Positions 1-9,667 of a DNA stretch of 64,000 nucleotides are shown in pieces. The notes under the pieces were generated by a model. That model saw nothing but the letters and a program-made list of their open reading frames with translations. It did not search any database and had not been told where the DNA came from. Made by a program: the position numbers and the translations under genes. Source of the stretch: Candidatus Pantoea persica (lineage in GTDB: Bacteria; Pseudomonadota; Gammaproteobacteria; Enterobacterales; Enterobacteriaceae); contig NZ_SMDS01000017.1 of assembly GCF_013753875.1 (NCBI RefSeq), forward strand, positions 248,001-312,000, written 5' to 3'. Each line of letters opens with the position of its first letter. Position 1 is the stretch's first letter.

Positions 1-460
1 TCTCCATTCCCGGGCTGCGCATCGCCGGCGGCCTGATCGTCGCCTTTATCGGCTTTCGTATGCTGTTCCCCGCCCAGCCGGTCGCCCACTCGGTGGAGAC
101 GCAGCATAAGCAGCAGGAGCTGGAGCAAGGCGATGCGCGCCACGAGCTGGTCAATATTGCCTTTCTTGCGATGCCGAGCACCGCCGGGTCAGGCACCATC
201 GCCATGATTATCAGTTCGGCGTCGACGTTGAAAAGCGGCACCCGCTTCCCCGAGTGGGTTATTACCGTCGCGCCGCCGCTAATCTTCCTGATCGTTGCGC
301 TGATCCTGTGGATCGACTGCGCAGTTCGGTAAGCATTATGACGCTGGTGGGGAAAGGCGGGATCGAGGCGATCTCGCGCCTGATGAGCTTTTTGCTGGTC
401 TGTATGGGTGTGCAGTTTGTGATTAACGGCGTGCAGGAAGTGGCGCATAACTTCCATTAA
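1..460 (+). pseudogene. marC: MarC-family inner-membrane protein, 3' part, frameshifted
   Basis: The window opens inside this gene, so the 5' end is not visible. Frame 1 reads [19 protein letters not shown], then a [18 protein letters not shown] segment and membrane helices, all characteristic of E. coli MarC, a multi-pass inner-membrane protein of unclear function. Around 305-330 the reading frame must change: frame 1 runs into a TAA after ILWIDCAVR, while the true C-terminus ([14 protein letters not shown] ... [15 protein letters not shown]) continues one frame over and stops at 458-460. Two residues also appear to be missing before LAMPSTAG. One small indel therefore inactivates it. The family assignment rests on remembered similarity across most of the visible part. 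Confidence 0.85.
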
Positions 461-536
461 GACGGGTGTCAAAAAGAAAAAAGCCTGCCTGGTGAGCAGC
501 CAAAGCGCTCTTTCAGACGCCTCACAAGCCTGAAAC

Positions 537-722
537 GCGAGTGACATAGACCGAAGAGCAAAGCGTCCCGCGACAAGGACAAAAACGCTGGGAGCGTTTT
601 TGAACAACGCAACGCGCTGGCCCGGTGACGGGCGCACTTCAGAGATGAGGTGCGTAATCGCGCGGGCCGAGCTGCCAGGGATGGTGCTTTTTGCGTCTTT
701 GCGATCGGGCCTTGTCACCCGC
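537..722. repeat. Palindromic intergenic element, copy 1
   Basis: The stretch 461-771 has no gene and holds this structured element. Arms at 537-546 and 713-722 are complementary at 9 of 10 positions. Just inside them, 551-579 (CCGAAGAGCAAAGCG start) is identical over 29 bases to 57382-57410, and 693-711 matches 57442-57460 at 18 of 19. The interior holds further hairpins: an AAAAACGCT / AGCGTTTTT stem at about 582-601 that looks like a Rho-independent terminator in either direction, and a GCGCAC / GTGCGT stem near 632-655. The arms differ in sequence from those of the second copy yet pair with each other. It could be a REP/ERIC-like genomic repeat or a structured RNA. Confidence 0.7.
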
Positions 723-736
723 GTCTGCACTGCAAG

Positions 737-764
737 CAACAAAACAAAGGGCGCTGCAGCGCCC
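737..764 (-). terminator. Rho-independent terminator of the gluconate dehydrogenase operon
   Basis: On the minus strand a perfect GGGCGCTGCAGCGCCC hairpin (749-764) lies just after the cytochrome stop at 772 and is followed by a TTTGTTTTGTT tract. Confidence 0.8.
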
Positions 765-771
765 TTCTCTT

Positions 772-2035
772 TTACTCTTCTTCGTGCTTCAGCGACTTGC
801 GCGCATCCGCAACCTGATCCTTGCTCACTGCCGGCGCGTTGTTGCTCCAGCCCTAGCGGATAAAGGTGGCAAGCTGAGCCACTTCGTCGTCGCTCAGACG
901 CTGGCCGAAGCCCGGCATCGCCAGCGTAGACGGTGTCTTCTCGGTAGACGGCTGCTGCGCGCCTTCCAGAATGGTGTGGATCAAGCCGGTCGGATCCTTG
1001 GCGTTGACGATGGTCGCCTGGTCCAGCTCCGGGAAGATCCCCGGCGCGCCCTTAACGGTGACAAAGTGGCAGGCGCCGCAGTTGTCGATGTAGAGACGCT
1101 CGCCTTCAGTCAGGTTCTTCGCCGCCGTCAGCTTCGCTTCGGTCGCCTGCTGCGCCTGCATGTTGTAGGCCTGCAGCGGAGGGTTACCGCCGAGGAACTT
1201 CAGGTAGGCCGCGACCGCTTTGAGATCGGCATCGGTCATGTGTGAGCTGCTGTGCTCAATCACCGACTTCATCTCGCCGCCTACAGCCGCCTTGTCGTTA
1301 CGACCGGTCTGCAGGTAATCGACGATCTCCTGCTCGCTCTAGCGCGGCAGACCGCGCAGCGACGGCACATCCCAGTTGTTCATGCTGCCGCCCGCGAGGA
1401 ACTTCGCGTCGCTGCTGTCCAGCGCCTTCTCGTTCATGCCGAGGCCGCGCGGCGTGTGGCAGCTGCCGCAGTGGCCGAGGCTCTCGACGATATAGGCACC
1501 GCGGTTGATCTCTTAAGAGGCGCCGCCGATCGGCTGGAACGGTTTGTCGTTGATGAAGGCCCAGTTCCAGAAGCGCACGCCCCAGCGCTGGCTGAACGGG
1601 AAGCTGAGGCTGGTCTCCGTCGGCTGATCGGCGCTCGACTTGACGCCCTTCATGAAGTAGACATACAGCGCGTGCATATCTTCATCGCTGATTTGGGCGT
1701 AGTTCGGGTAAGGCATCGCCGGGTAGAGGCGTGAGCCGCCCGGCAGCACCCCTTTGCGCACTGTGTCAGAGAACTGCTGTTCGTTGTAGTTGCCGATGCC
1801 GTGCTCTTTGTCCGGCGTGATGTTGGTCGAATAGATGGTGCCGAGGTTTGACTCAATCGCCAGCCCGCCAGCGTAGTCCGGCTTGCCGGAGAGCGAGTGA
1901 CAGGCCATACAGTCGCCGAGGCGCGACAGGTATTCGCCCTTCTTGATCAGCTGGGCCTCATCTTCCGCATGCGCCTGGCTTGCCATGCATCCCAGCAGCA
2001 CAGCTGTTGGCTAGTAACAATGATTTCAGTTTCAT
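772..2035 (-). pseudogene. Gluconate 2-dehydrogenase-type cytochrome c subunit, multiply broken
   Basis: This is the membrane-anchored triheme cytochrome c of a GMC-type periplasmic sugar-acid dehydrogenase, which would pass electrons from the flavoprotein to ubiquinone. Three CXXCH haem motifs are visible on the minus strand: CMACH near 1900, CGSCH near 1463 and CGACH near 1073. The start ATG (2033-2035) lies 4 bases after the flavoprotein stop and begins a signal peptide (MKLKSLLLA), but a one-base loss near 2010 shifts the rest into another frame. There are also in-frame stops at 1513-1515 (TAA), 1339-1341 (TAG, where Trp is expected) and 853-855 (TAG, expected Gln). The natural stop is TAA at 772-774. 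Four independent lesions make it a clear pseudogene. Confidence 0.88.
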
Positions 2036-2039
2036 ATGC

Positions 2040-3801
2040 TTATGCCTGTACCAGTGGACTGGGGTTTTTCAGATACTGTTCCTTGATCGCTTGCGCCGCC
2101 ATCAGGGTAATCGCGCCGATGGTGTCGGTCGGGTTAGCCTAGAAGTTCAGCGGGAAGGCGTTGCCGCCCGGTATAAACACGTTGTGCACGTCCCAGCTCT
2201 GCAGATACTTGTTTAGCGCAGAGGTTTTCAGGTTGTCGCCCATTACCGCGCCGCCGACGTTGTGCGTCGAGACATACTTAGTCAGGTCGAAGTTGGCGTC
2301 CATCGGCAGGAAGCTCATGCTTATGCTGTACGGATTTAGCTCTTTGCTGACGATGCCCTTCAGGTACTGCTGCAGCTTGAGCTCGTTCTGCTTCCAGTTA
2401 AAGGTCATGCGCAGCAGCGGCTGACCGCGATGGTCGGTGTAGTTCGGATCGAGATCCAGATAGATATCGCGGTACGACATGCAGGTCGTAGTGATGCTGA
2501 TCTTCATGGAGTGGCCGTACCACTCTTCCAGACCCTCTTTGTAGCCCATACCCCAGCTCGGCGTGCCTTTCGGCAGCGTGGTGGCGATCGGCGTACCGGT
2601 GGCCTGCGAGCTGTGGACCTTCGCGCCGCCGAGGACGTCGAGACCCGGACCGTCGAAGTTGCCTGGCGAAATGTCGTTGAACATCTGGCCGGTGGCGCCA
2701 GCGGTGGCGTACGGGTTGAAGTTTTTATCCTTGAAGAACAGGGTCGCACCGCTGTTCGACAGGAAGGCGTAGTTACGTCCAACCACGCCCTCTTCGGTGA
2801 TCGGGTTATACGGCTTGCCGATGCCGGAGAGCAGCATCAGATGCACGTTGTAGAGCTGGAAGCTGGAGAGCACCACGATCTTTGCCGGCTGGAACACTTC
2901 GTTGCCGTCTACGTCGTAGTAGATCACGCCTTTAGCGGTCTTCTTGTCGTCGTGCAACACGACCTTCACCACTTCCGCGTGCACTTCGTAGGAGAAGTTT
3001 GGCATATGCTTCAGCGCATCCATTACCGCGGTCTGCGGCGACGCTTTGGAGTAGGTTCAGGCACGGATACTTCGAGCAGTAGCCGCAGTAATTGCACGGC
3101 GCGATCTGGTTGCCGTGAGTTTTTCCACAAATGGGAAACACACGCCGACGGGTTCGGGAACGGATGGTAGCCCTGCTTGATCCCCGCCTCTTTAAAACAT
3201 CACGTTGTTCAGCGTGTCGTCCAGCGCCAGCAGCGGATAAGACTCGGAGTGCGGGCCTTCAAACGGGTCGCCGCCTTCCAGAATCTGACCGCGCAGGTTG
3301 CCGGTGTTGCCCGACTGGCCGCAGATCAGCTCGAACTTGTAGTAGTGCGGCTCGATCTCGTCCCAGGTGAACGGGAAGTCCATCACGCGCATATCTTCCT
3401 GCAGGACGCCCGGCTTGTACGCCTCGTCCACGTAGGTTTTCAGCATGATGTCGGTCGGTGTCGGACGTATCAGTACTGCCGTCCAGTGCATGCCTGCGCC
3501 GCCCACGCCGGTGCCCGGCGCAAACGCGCCCCACTTACGTGGTCGGCAGCGCGGTCTGCGTGCTGTCGTAACTTACGGTTACCTCTACCTCTTTCGGCGT
3601 GGCGAACACTTTGTTGCGCACGTTGTAGGCGTATTCGTCAGCCGGTTTCGGGTAGGCGAAATCGGGGTAGTCGCGCTCGCCGCCGCGCTCAAGGGCGCGC
3701 ACTTCAAGGCCCGCCAGCACCAGTTCAATACTCATCAACGAACCGGCCCAGCCGAGGCCGCAGACGACGACGTCGACTTCTTTTTTAGTAATCTGTGCCA
3801 T
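2040..3801 (-). pseudogene. GMC-family flavoprotein subunit of gluconate 2-dehydrogenase, multiply broken
   Basis: This is the catalytic FAD subunit of a three-component periplasmic dehydrogenase (gluconate or related sugar acid to keto acid). The N-terminus carries the dinucleotide-binding motif VVVCGLGWAGS; HGNQIAPCNYCGYCSKYPCLN-like cysteine-rich sequence lies near 3080, and the C-terminal GMC motif (THNVGGAVMGD ... SWDVHNVFIPGGNAFP) ends near 2150. Frame changes are needed near 3535, 3190, 3125 and 3050, and an in-frame TAG at 2139-2141 replaces an expected Gln 32 codons before the natural TAA (2040-2042). The gene lies between the gamma subunit and the cytochrome in the usual operon order. 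Exact substrate cannot be told from sequence. Confidence 0.87.
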
Positions 3802-3835
3802 GATAATCCTGTCTCAAATACCTAATTCAACGCCG

Positions 3836-4564
3836 TTAAGCGCGTTCCCCCAAAAGGCTGACCGGTCCCAGCGGATAGGGCACGTTATGCTGCTTCACCC
3901 ATTCGGTGAAGCTGGCGCGTGCGCCGGGGAAGCCGATGGCGATCCAAGCTTTCATGCCCTTGTTACCGCCGTACATCGGATCCGCGAGATAGCCATGTTT
4001 GGTATCGGAGAGCAGCTGGCTGAAGAACTGCGACGCTTTCAGGTTGCCTTCGCCCAGTGCGGCGAAGTCGATGCCGTTCTTGTTGAGTTTGGTCAACACA
4101 TCATCTTTCTCTTCCAGCGTGAGCTGGTGGAACGGTTTGTTATCGGTGGTCTGTACCCACTGGCTCACCAGTTTGATGGCGGTGTGGTACATCTGCTGCG
4201 GGGTAAAGGGGATCTGGTAACCGAAAGTCGCGTCAGCATGGATGTTGAACGGCCCCTGCATGTAGATCTCGTCGCCAAACTCGCTGGTCTGCAGCTGCTG
4301 GTCGATAAAGATCGGCACGTTGGTTTCCGGCGAGCCGGGCGCCTTGCCTTTGCCGCCCGCCGGGATCAGGCGATCGGTCGCAGCCAGAATAAACTGCCAC
4401 TCGTCCGCGCTGAAAAAGCCAGGCTTACAGTCGGCCAGCTCGAGCGCTTCCATTTCCGCCGCCTGCGCGGCTGTTAATCCTTTTAAAACCAGGTCACTTA
4501 GTGGCAACACCAGTAAAGACCCGAGCAAAAACTTTCGTCTGGTGGTGGGTTTTTCAAGAAGCAT
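3836..4564 (-). CDS. Gluconate 2-dehydrogenase subunit 3 (gamma, Tat-exported)
   Basis: A 242-residue protein that begins MLLEKPTTRRKFLLGSLLVL, a twin-arginine (RRKFLL) signal peptide, as expected for the small subunit that escorts the FAD subunit through the Tat pathway. The body (KPGFFSADEWQFILAATDRL, GGNKGMKAWIAIGFPGARA) fits the gluconate_2-dh3 family, including the usual ending near GFPGAR. It is the first gene of the operon, 34 bases ahead of the flavoprotein. It is the only uninterrupted member, yet its partners are dead, so it is probably functionless and simply not yet hit. Confidence 0.85.
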   Translation of the reverse strand: MLLEKPTTRRKFLLGSLLVLPLSDLVLKGLTAAQAAEMEALELADCKPGFFSADEWQFILAATDRLIPAGGKGKAPGSPETNVPIFIDQQLQTSEFGDEIYMQGPFNIHADATFGYQIPFTPQQMYHTAIKLVSQWVQTTDNKPFHQLTLEEKDDVLTKLNKNGIDFAALGEGNLKASQFFSQLLSDTKHGYLADPMYGGNKGMKAWIAIGFPGARASFTEWVKQHNVPYPLGPVSLLGERA

Positions 4565-5000
4565 AGCCGCACGACTCTCACTTGCTGTAAAAGTAACATA
4601 TTTGTTAAATACAAATCTTATCGGTTAATAACGCGGCAATATTAGGGATATACATATGTCGAAACATGAAAATAAAATTAAAAATGTTTTTAGTGAAAAA
4701 TTATCATTGTGTTATTGAATGGTTACATTGGGGTAACAGCCTGTGAAGCGGGAAATTTTGTTTAAAACCGCAAAATCGGTGGTTATTTAGGCGGAAATTT
4801 TGTGCGCAGGGCCATTTTTATTTACTTCGGGTGTCAATCGCGCTTATTAATCAATGAAAAAATCATACTTCCATACAAGAGAACTATTCTCATTGTCAAT
4901 GAGATATTCACTTATTAACAGCAGCAATGAAATATTGTTGAAATATGTGATCGCGCCTGAATGAAACCGCTATTTCGTCAGCAGCCAGAAACACATTCAT
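4565..5000. other. AT-rich intergenic region with a Fur-like palindrome
   Basis: No gene is visible between the gluconate dehydrogenase operon (leaving leftwards) and a solute-binding-protein remnant (rightwards). It is much AT-richer than its surroundings, as expected for a shared promoter region. At 4889-4903 lies the perfect inverted repeat CTCATTG-T-CAATGAG inside a TATTCTCATTGTCAATGAGA context, which resembles Fur-type operators of the TGAGAAT class. A weaker GGTTAC/GGTAAC repeat sits near 4720-4735. Confidence 0.5.
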
Positions 5001-5378
5001 TTATTTCGCATTGCGCCTGCGACGTACGCTGCCACGCCGCCTGATACGCTGGTTATCGCCCTGCCGCTCGACAGCATTATCAGTTTCGATCCGGTGGAGA
5101 GCTTCGAAACGGTCAGCAACAGCAGCCTGCGTAATGTTTATCAGACGCTGGCGGAGCCGAATCAGGACGATCTCTGTAAAAGCTTGCGCCGTTGCTGGCA
5201 GTCGGGCGAAAGCGATGCCGCGCAGCACTGCGCTTTACGCCCATTTATAAACCAGGTGCAGCAGAACCTGCCGTTCGTCACTGACTTGCAGGGCGCTGCA
5301 GGTGGCGGTGCGCAGCAACATCAGCAACATCAGGCAGGGCATCGGCGTCAGCATGCTAAGTCTGGAGGCGATGCGTAA
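5001..5378 (+). pseudogene. Remnant of a peptide/metallophore-type ABC solute-binding protein (family 5)
   Basis: One frame reads TPPDTLVIALPLDSIISFDP, then VESFETVSN, then LRNVYQTLAEPNQ, the pattern of the mature N-terminus of SBP_bac_5 (oligopeptide/nickel/metallophore) proteins. No intact signal peptide or start can be found. Shortly afterwards KLAPLLA (another frame) and LRP-like pieces suggest the usual continuation broken by frameshifts, and the last part (LQVAVRSNISNIRQGIGVS in a third frame) is unrecognised and may belong to a different gene joined by deletion. Only about a tenth of such a gene remains. A Fur-like palindrome lies about 100 bases upstream, so the lost transporter may have served metal uptake; that is inference. 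Confidence 0.5.
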
Positions 5379-5516
5379 GTAACGCGTCCGGCGCGGCAGC
5401 CGCGTGCAGAGCGCGGCGAAGCGCGCCGTATGCGGCGCGCCCAACCCTCTGCCGGGCGGGCATCGGCGTAAACGCGGCGCCTCCCGCAGCGGTTTCGCCT
5501 CTGCTAAGCTGTGAGC

Positions 5517-6788
5517 ATGGATAAATTACGCGAACTGAAACGGACAAAACGTCTGGCACTCGGGCTACTGCTGCTGGCCGTCGCCACCTTATATTACCAC
5601 GCTTTTTCTGCCGCCCGGCTTTTGGGTCCGCGGAATAAAGGCAATCGCCGAGGCGGCGATGGTCGGCGCGCTCGCCGACTGGTTCGCTGTGGTAGCGCTG
5701 TTTCGCCGCGTGCCGGTGCCCTTTATCTCGCGCCATACGGCGATTATTCCGCGCAACAAGGATCGCATCGGCGACAATCTGGGCCGCTTCGTGCAGGAGA
5801 AGTGTCTTGATACCGACTCGCTACTGGCGCTGATCCGGCGCAGATGCTGGCGCAGTGGCTGAACGCGCCGGGCAACACCTACCGCATCGGCCGCCACCTG
5901 CTGCAGGTGATGCGCGGCTTCCTCGACCTGACTGACGACGCGCGCATCCAGACCTTTATGATGCGCCGCGCGGTGCATCGCGCCATCGACAAGGTCGATC
6001 TGTCGCAGACCAACGCGGTGCTGCTGGAGAGCCTGACCAAAAACAATCGCCATCAGGAGCTGCTCGACGCAGCGATAAATCAGCTGCTGCGCCTGCTGCA
6101 CAAGCCGGCCACGCGCGACTTTATCGCCATGCAGATTGTGCGCTGGCTGAAGCGAGAATACCTCATCAAGGCGAAGATGCTGCCCACCGAATGGCTGGGC
6201 GAGCACAGCGCGGAGCTGGTGGCCAACGTGGTGGATTCGGTGCTTGACGACGTGGCGGCGGATCCAGGCCACGAGCTGCGCCTCGGCTTTAACCGCGCGG
6301 TGGATCGGCTGATCGAGCGGCTGAAGCACGACCCGGAAATGGCGGCGCGCGCCGAGGAGATCAAAACCTAGATAAAAGAGGACGCCTCGCTGAACCGCTA
6401 TATCGGCGAGCTGTGGAGCGACCTGCGCGCCTGGCTGAAAAGCGATCTCAACGGCGACGACTCGCGCGTGCAGGAGAAGGTGTGGCAGGCGGCGCTGTGG
6501 CTGGGCGAGAACCTGGCGCGCGACGACGCGCTACGCGCCTCGATGAACCGCCATCTGGAGGATGCCGCGCGCAGCGTCGCGCCGGAGTTTGCTGCCTTCC
6601 TAACGCGTCATATCAGCGATACGGTGAAAAGCTGGGACGCGCGAGAGATGTTGCAGTAGATTGAGCTGAATATCGGCAAGGATCTGCAGTTTATCCGCAT
6701 CAACGGCACGCTGGTCGGCGGCACTATCGGGCTGATCCTCTATCTGCTGTCGCAGCTGCCGGCGCTGTGGCCGCTACTGGCGTGTTAA
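5517..6788 (+). pseudogene. yjiN: DUF445 membrane protein YjiN, broken
   Basis: Nearly the whole length matches E. coli YjiN, a DUF445 inner-membrane protein of unknown role: [20 protein letters not shown] at the start, [54 protein letters not shown], and [20 protein letters not shown] before the C-terminal helix. Frame changes are needed near 5600 and near 5840. In-frame TAG codons lie at 6369-6371 and 6657-6659. The natural stop is TAA at 6786-6788. I chose ATG 5517 rather than the GTG two codons upstream because it matches the family start. The four lesions are spread along the gene. Confidence 0.9.
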
Positions 6789-6806
6789 AGCCGCTCGCGG
6801 CTACAG

Positions 6807-6846
6807 ACAGAACCCGCTTTTTAAGGCGGGTTCTGTTATATAAATT
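6807..6846 (+). terminator. Rho-independent terminator after yjiN
   Basis: Perfect 11-base arms ACAGAACCCGC (6807-6817) and GCGGGTTCTGT (6826-6836) followed by TATATAAATTT. The sequence could also serve the minus strand less well. Confidence 0.7.
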
Positions 6847-6877
6847 TGGGGTCAGAGAAGGTTTCGGCTTCAGACGG

Positions 6878-7150
6878 TTAATGTACGCCGATGCGGTCTA
6901 GTTCTTCTTCCGTCAGTCCCGTGGCCTGCAAGATCGTCTCGTGCAGCAGCTGCATTTTCAGCAGGCTGCGCGCGACTTCGAGCTTGCCTGAACGATAGCC
7001 CTCAAGCAAGCGTTTCAGCTCAAGCTGTTTTGCAGTTTTCATCAGTGCGTTCTTTAATTCCTCTGTAGCGTCGCGCGCGACGTTGGGCTGGCGAAGAAGT
7101 TGCAGAGAGATTGTATTCTTAGGGGTTGGGGTACTGTTTTTCTTTTTCAT
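6878..7150 (-). pseudogene. C-terminal stump of an Rpn-family recombination-promoting nuclease
   Basis: A 90-residue reading frame whose last part, RLLEGYRSGKLEVARSLLK followed by TGLTEEELDRI, is typical of the C-terminus of Rpn (PD-(D/E)XK, YhgA-like) proteins. The catalytic nuclease domain, normally some 200 residues upstream, is absent: upstream of 7150 there is only lptG-proximal spacer. The apparent N-terminus (MKKKNSTPTPKNTISLQLL) is odd, perhaps a chance extension. These genes are mobile-like and commonly found as fragments. I treat it as a remnant. Confidence 0.55.
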
Positions 7151-7254
7151 CTTGCCTGACTCTGAAAAAAACCTCCGCAGAGCCTGGCATAGCTGAGAAA
7201 AACAGTCATTAGCGATACCGGTAAAAGATACTTTTTTTCAGCGAGTTATAAGAG

Positions 7255-7282
7255 TGAGGCCGCAATTTGCGGCCTCATTTTT
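7255..7282. terminator. Hairpin terminator downstream of lptG
   Basis: Arms TGAGGCCGCA (7255-7264) and TGCGGCCTCA (7268-7277) are perfect. The T-run (7278-7282) is on the plus strand, but the hairpin sits 23 bases beyond the lptG stop, so it may act on both strands. Confidence 0.55.
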
Positions 7283-7304
7283 GCTACTGCGTTGTTGCCC
7301 GGGC

Positions 7305-8381
7305 TTAACGCCTCTTAACCAGCAAAAACAGGCTGATGGCGAAGAATGCTGCGCTGGGCAGAATCGCGCCCATCACCGGTGACAGCCCGTAAACCAGACT
7401 CAGCGGGCCAAAGATCTGATCCAGCACGTAGAACAGGAAGCCAAAGCTGATGCCGGTCACCACGCGCACGCCCATCGACACGCTGCGCAGTGGGCCAAAG
7501 ATAAACGACAGCGCCATCAGCATCATCACTGCCACCGACAGCGGCTGGAAAATCTTGCTCCACATATTGAGTCGGTAACGACCCGACTCCTGGCCGCTCT
7601 GCGTCAGGTACTTGCTGTAATTGTAAAGGCCGCGAATTGACAGCGCGTTGGGATCGAGCGCCACCACGCCGAGCTTGTCCGGCGTCAGATTGGTTTTCCA
7701 CTCGCCGCTCAGGCTTTGAGAACCGCTGATCTGCTTAGGATCGTTCAGGTCGGACTCATACACCTGCGCCAGCTTCCAGCACCTGTTCTGCTGATCCCAG
7801 GTAGCGCCGGCGGCATAGCGCACGCTCTTCAGGCGACGCTCGTCGCTAAAGCTGTAGATGCTGACACCGTCGAGCTGGTTATCGCCGCGTACCCATTCGA
7901 TATAGATGAAGTTATTGCCATCCTTCGCCCACAGGCCTCTCTGCGTCGACACCAGCGCGCCGCCGTAGAGCTGCGTTGCGCGGTAGTTGCGTGCCATCTG
8001 CTCGCCTGCGGGCGCGAGAAACTCGCCAATCGCCATGGTAAGCAGCACCAGCGGGATAGCGGTTTTCATCACCGACAGCGCCACCTGCATGCGGGTAAAG
8101 CCCGCCGCCTGCATCACCACCAGCTCGCTGCGCTGCGCCAGCATGCCGAGCCCCAGCAGCGCGCCGAGCAGCGCCGCCATCGGGAAGAAGATCTCGATAT
8201 CTTTCGGCACACTGAGCAGCGTGTAGTAGCCGGCGGCCAGCGCGGTATAGGCGCCCTGTCCGGTTTTACGCAGCTGATCGACGAACTTGATAATGCCGGA
8301 GAGCGACACCAGCATGAACAGCGTCATCATGATGGTGTTGAAAATGGTTTTACCGATATAGCGGTCGAGAACGCGAAACAT
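7305..8381 (-). CDS. lptG: LPS export permease LptG
   Basis: A 358-residue inner-membrane subunit of the LptB2FG ABC transporter that extracts lipopolysaccharide from the inner membrane and pushes it onto the LptC-A-D bridge. It begins MFRVLDRYIGKTIFNTIMM and contains the family's TM1-3 block, a periplasmic beta-jellyroll domain (about residues 130-265) and TM4-6 (FIFGPLRSVSMGVRVVTG). The upstream in-frame extension to 8441 is ignored because ATG 8381 matches the conserved start and forms a TGATG overlap with the lptF stop, showing translational coupling. Essential and intact. Confidence 0.95.
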   Translation of the reverse strand: MFRVLDRYIGKTIFNTIMMTLFMLVSLSGIIKFVDQLRKTGQGAYTALAAGYYTLLSVPKDIEIFFPMAALLGALLGLGMLAQRSELVVMQAAGFTRMQVALSVMKTAIPLVLLTMAIGEFLAPAGEQMARNYRATQLYGGALVSTQRGLWAKDGNNFIYIEWVRGDNQLDGVSIYSFSDERRLKSVRYAAGATWDQQNRCWKLAQVYESDLNDPKQISGSQSLSGEWKTNLTPDKLGVVALDPNALSIRGLYNYSKYLTQSGQESGRYRLNMWSKIFQPLSVAVMMLMALSFIFGPLRSVSMGVRVVTGISFGFLFYVLDQIFGPLSLVYGLSPVMGAILPSAAFFAISLFLLVKRR

Positions 8382-9481
8382 CAGACGGATCCTCCGCGGC
8401 TGAAGCGGGCACGCACGCGGCGCATCGGCACCGTATCCCACAGGTTAAGCGCTACTGCCAGCAGCAGATAGCCAATGTTGACCGCCCACATCCAGATCGC
8501 CGGGTCGAGGCGACCTTTCGCCGCGTTCGACTTCAGCAAGCTTTGCAGCAGGAAGAAGATCAGGTAAAGCAGCATCGCAGGCAGCATCGAGAGCACGCGG
8601 CCCTGACGCGGGTTCACCACGCTGAGCGGCACCACCATCAGCGCCATCACCAGCACCGAGAAGATCAGCGTAAAGCGCCAGTGCAGCTCCGAGCGGAACG
8701 CCGGCGTATCGTTGCTGAACAGGGTGGCGATATCGGACTGCTCGGCGTCGTTCGGATCGAGCGTCACCTCTTTGTAGCCCACCAGCGCCTGATAGTTGAC
8801 GAAGTCGGTGATGCGGAACTCGCGTAGCATCGCGGTGCCTTCAAAGCGCGTACCCTTGTCCAGCGTCACGATCTGCGAGCCGTCTTTGCGCTGCTCCATA
8901 TGGCCGCTGTCCGCCAGCACCACCGATGGACGCGCGTTGCCTTTTGGCCGCAGCTGCGCCAGGAAAACGTTGCCGAACTGGTTGCCCTTGACTTTTTCGA
9001 GAAACAGCACCGCATTGCCGTCGCTGGAGGTCTGGAACTGACCCGCCGCCAGCGCCGCCGCGCCCGGGTTGGCTTTGGCGTTTTGCGTCACCTCATCCTG
9101 ATAACGCGAGGACCAGGGGCCGAGCCAGATCACGTTGACCGCCGCCACGGCGGAGGTCAGCAGCATTAGCAGCATCGCCGCTTTTACCGGTACGCTCTTG
9201 CTGAGGCCGCAGGCGTGCATCACGGTGATTTCGCTGTCGGTGTAAAGCTTGCCGAGCGTCATCAGGATGGCCAGAAACAGACTCAAAGGGAGAATAAGTT
9301 GTGCCATTTCAGGCACACCAAGCCCTAACAGAGTCAGAACGAGATTTGTTGGGATTTCGCCGTCCACCGCAGCCCCTAAAATCCGCACTAAATTCTGACA
9401 AAAGAAGATAAGCAGCAGGATGAAAAGGATAGCCAGCTGGCTTTTGAGCGTTTCCCGAACCAGATATCTAATGATGATCAC
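8381..9481 (-). CDS. lptF: LPS export permease LptF
   Basis: A 366-residue partner of LptG in the LPS extraction transporter. The sequence follows E. coli LptF throughout: IIIRYLVRETLKSQLAILFI at the start, VPEMAQLILPLSLFLAILMT, a periplasmic domain, then VVPLSVVNPRQGRVLSMLPA and the C-terminal helices. The start is GTG 9481 (VIIIRYLV, giving the family's exact length); the open frame continues further upstream to 9568, but that extension is unconserved. It is transcribed divergently from pepA and overlaps lptG by one base. Essential and intact. Confidence 0.95.
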   Translation of the reverse strand: MIIIRYLVRETLKSQLAILFILLLIFFCQNLVRILGAAVDGEIPTNLVLTLLGLGVPEMAQLILPLSLFLAILMTLGKLYTDSEITVMHACGLSKSVPVKAAMLLMLLTSAVAAVNVIWLGPWSSRYQDEVTQNAKANPGAAALAAGQFQTSSDGNAVLFLEKVKGNQFGNVFLAQLRPKGNARPSVVLADSGHMEQRKDGSQIVTLDKGTRFEGTAMLREFRITDFVNYQALVGYKEVTLDPNDAEQSDIATLFSNDTPAFRSELHWRFTLIFSVLVMALMVVPLSVVNPRQGRVLSMLPAMLLYLIFFLLQSLLKSNAAKGRLDPAIWMWAVNIGYLLLAVALNLWDTVPMRRVRARFSRGGSV

Positions 9482-9667
9482 GCTTAGTACGCCTGAGATA
9501 ACTTGTCTTTTTGCAGGAAAATCGCTAGTTTCAACGCTTATTAGCCATTTTTCTTCATCAATGGCCACTGTGAACGCTGATTACCAACAAACTTGTTACC
9601 CATGGGGTAACAAGCGGACCATTCTAGCGACAGCCGCGGCCGTTGTCTTTAAGATTCAGGAGAGTGC

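Noticed and set aside
691-1734. Plus-strand open frames across the cytochrome pseudogene
   Set aside because: They are antisense to readable haem-binding sequence and match nothing.
6878-7150. Complete small regulatory protein
   Set aside because: The recognisable part is only the C-terminal tail of Rpn-family nucleases, with no ribosome-binding site or promoter supporting an independent gene.
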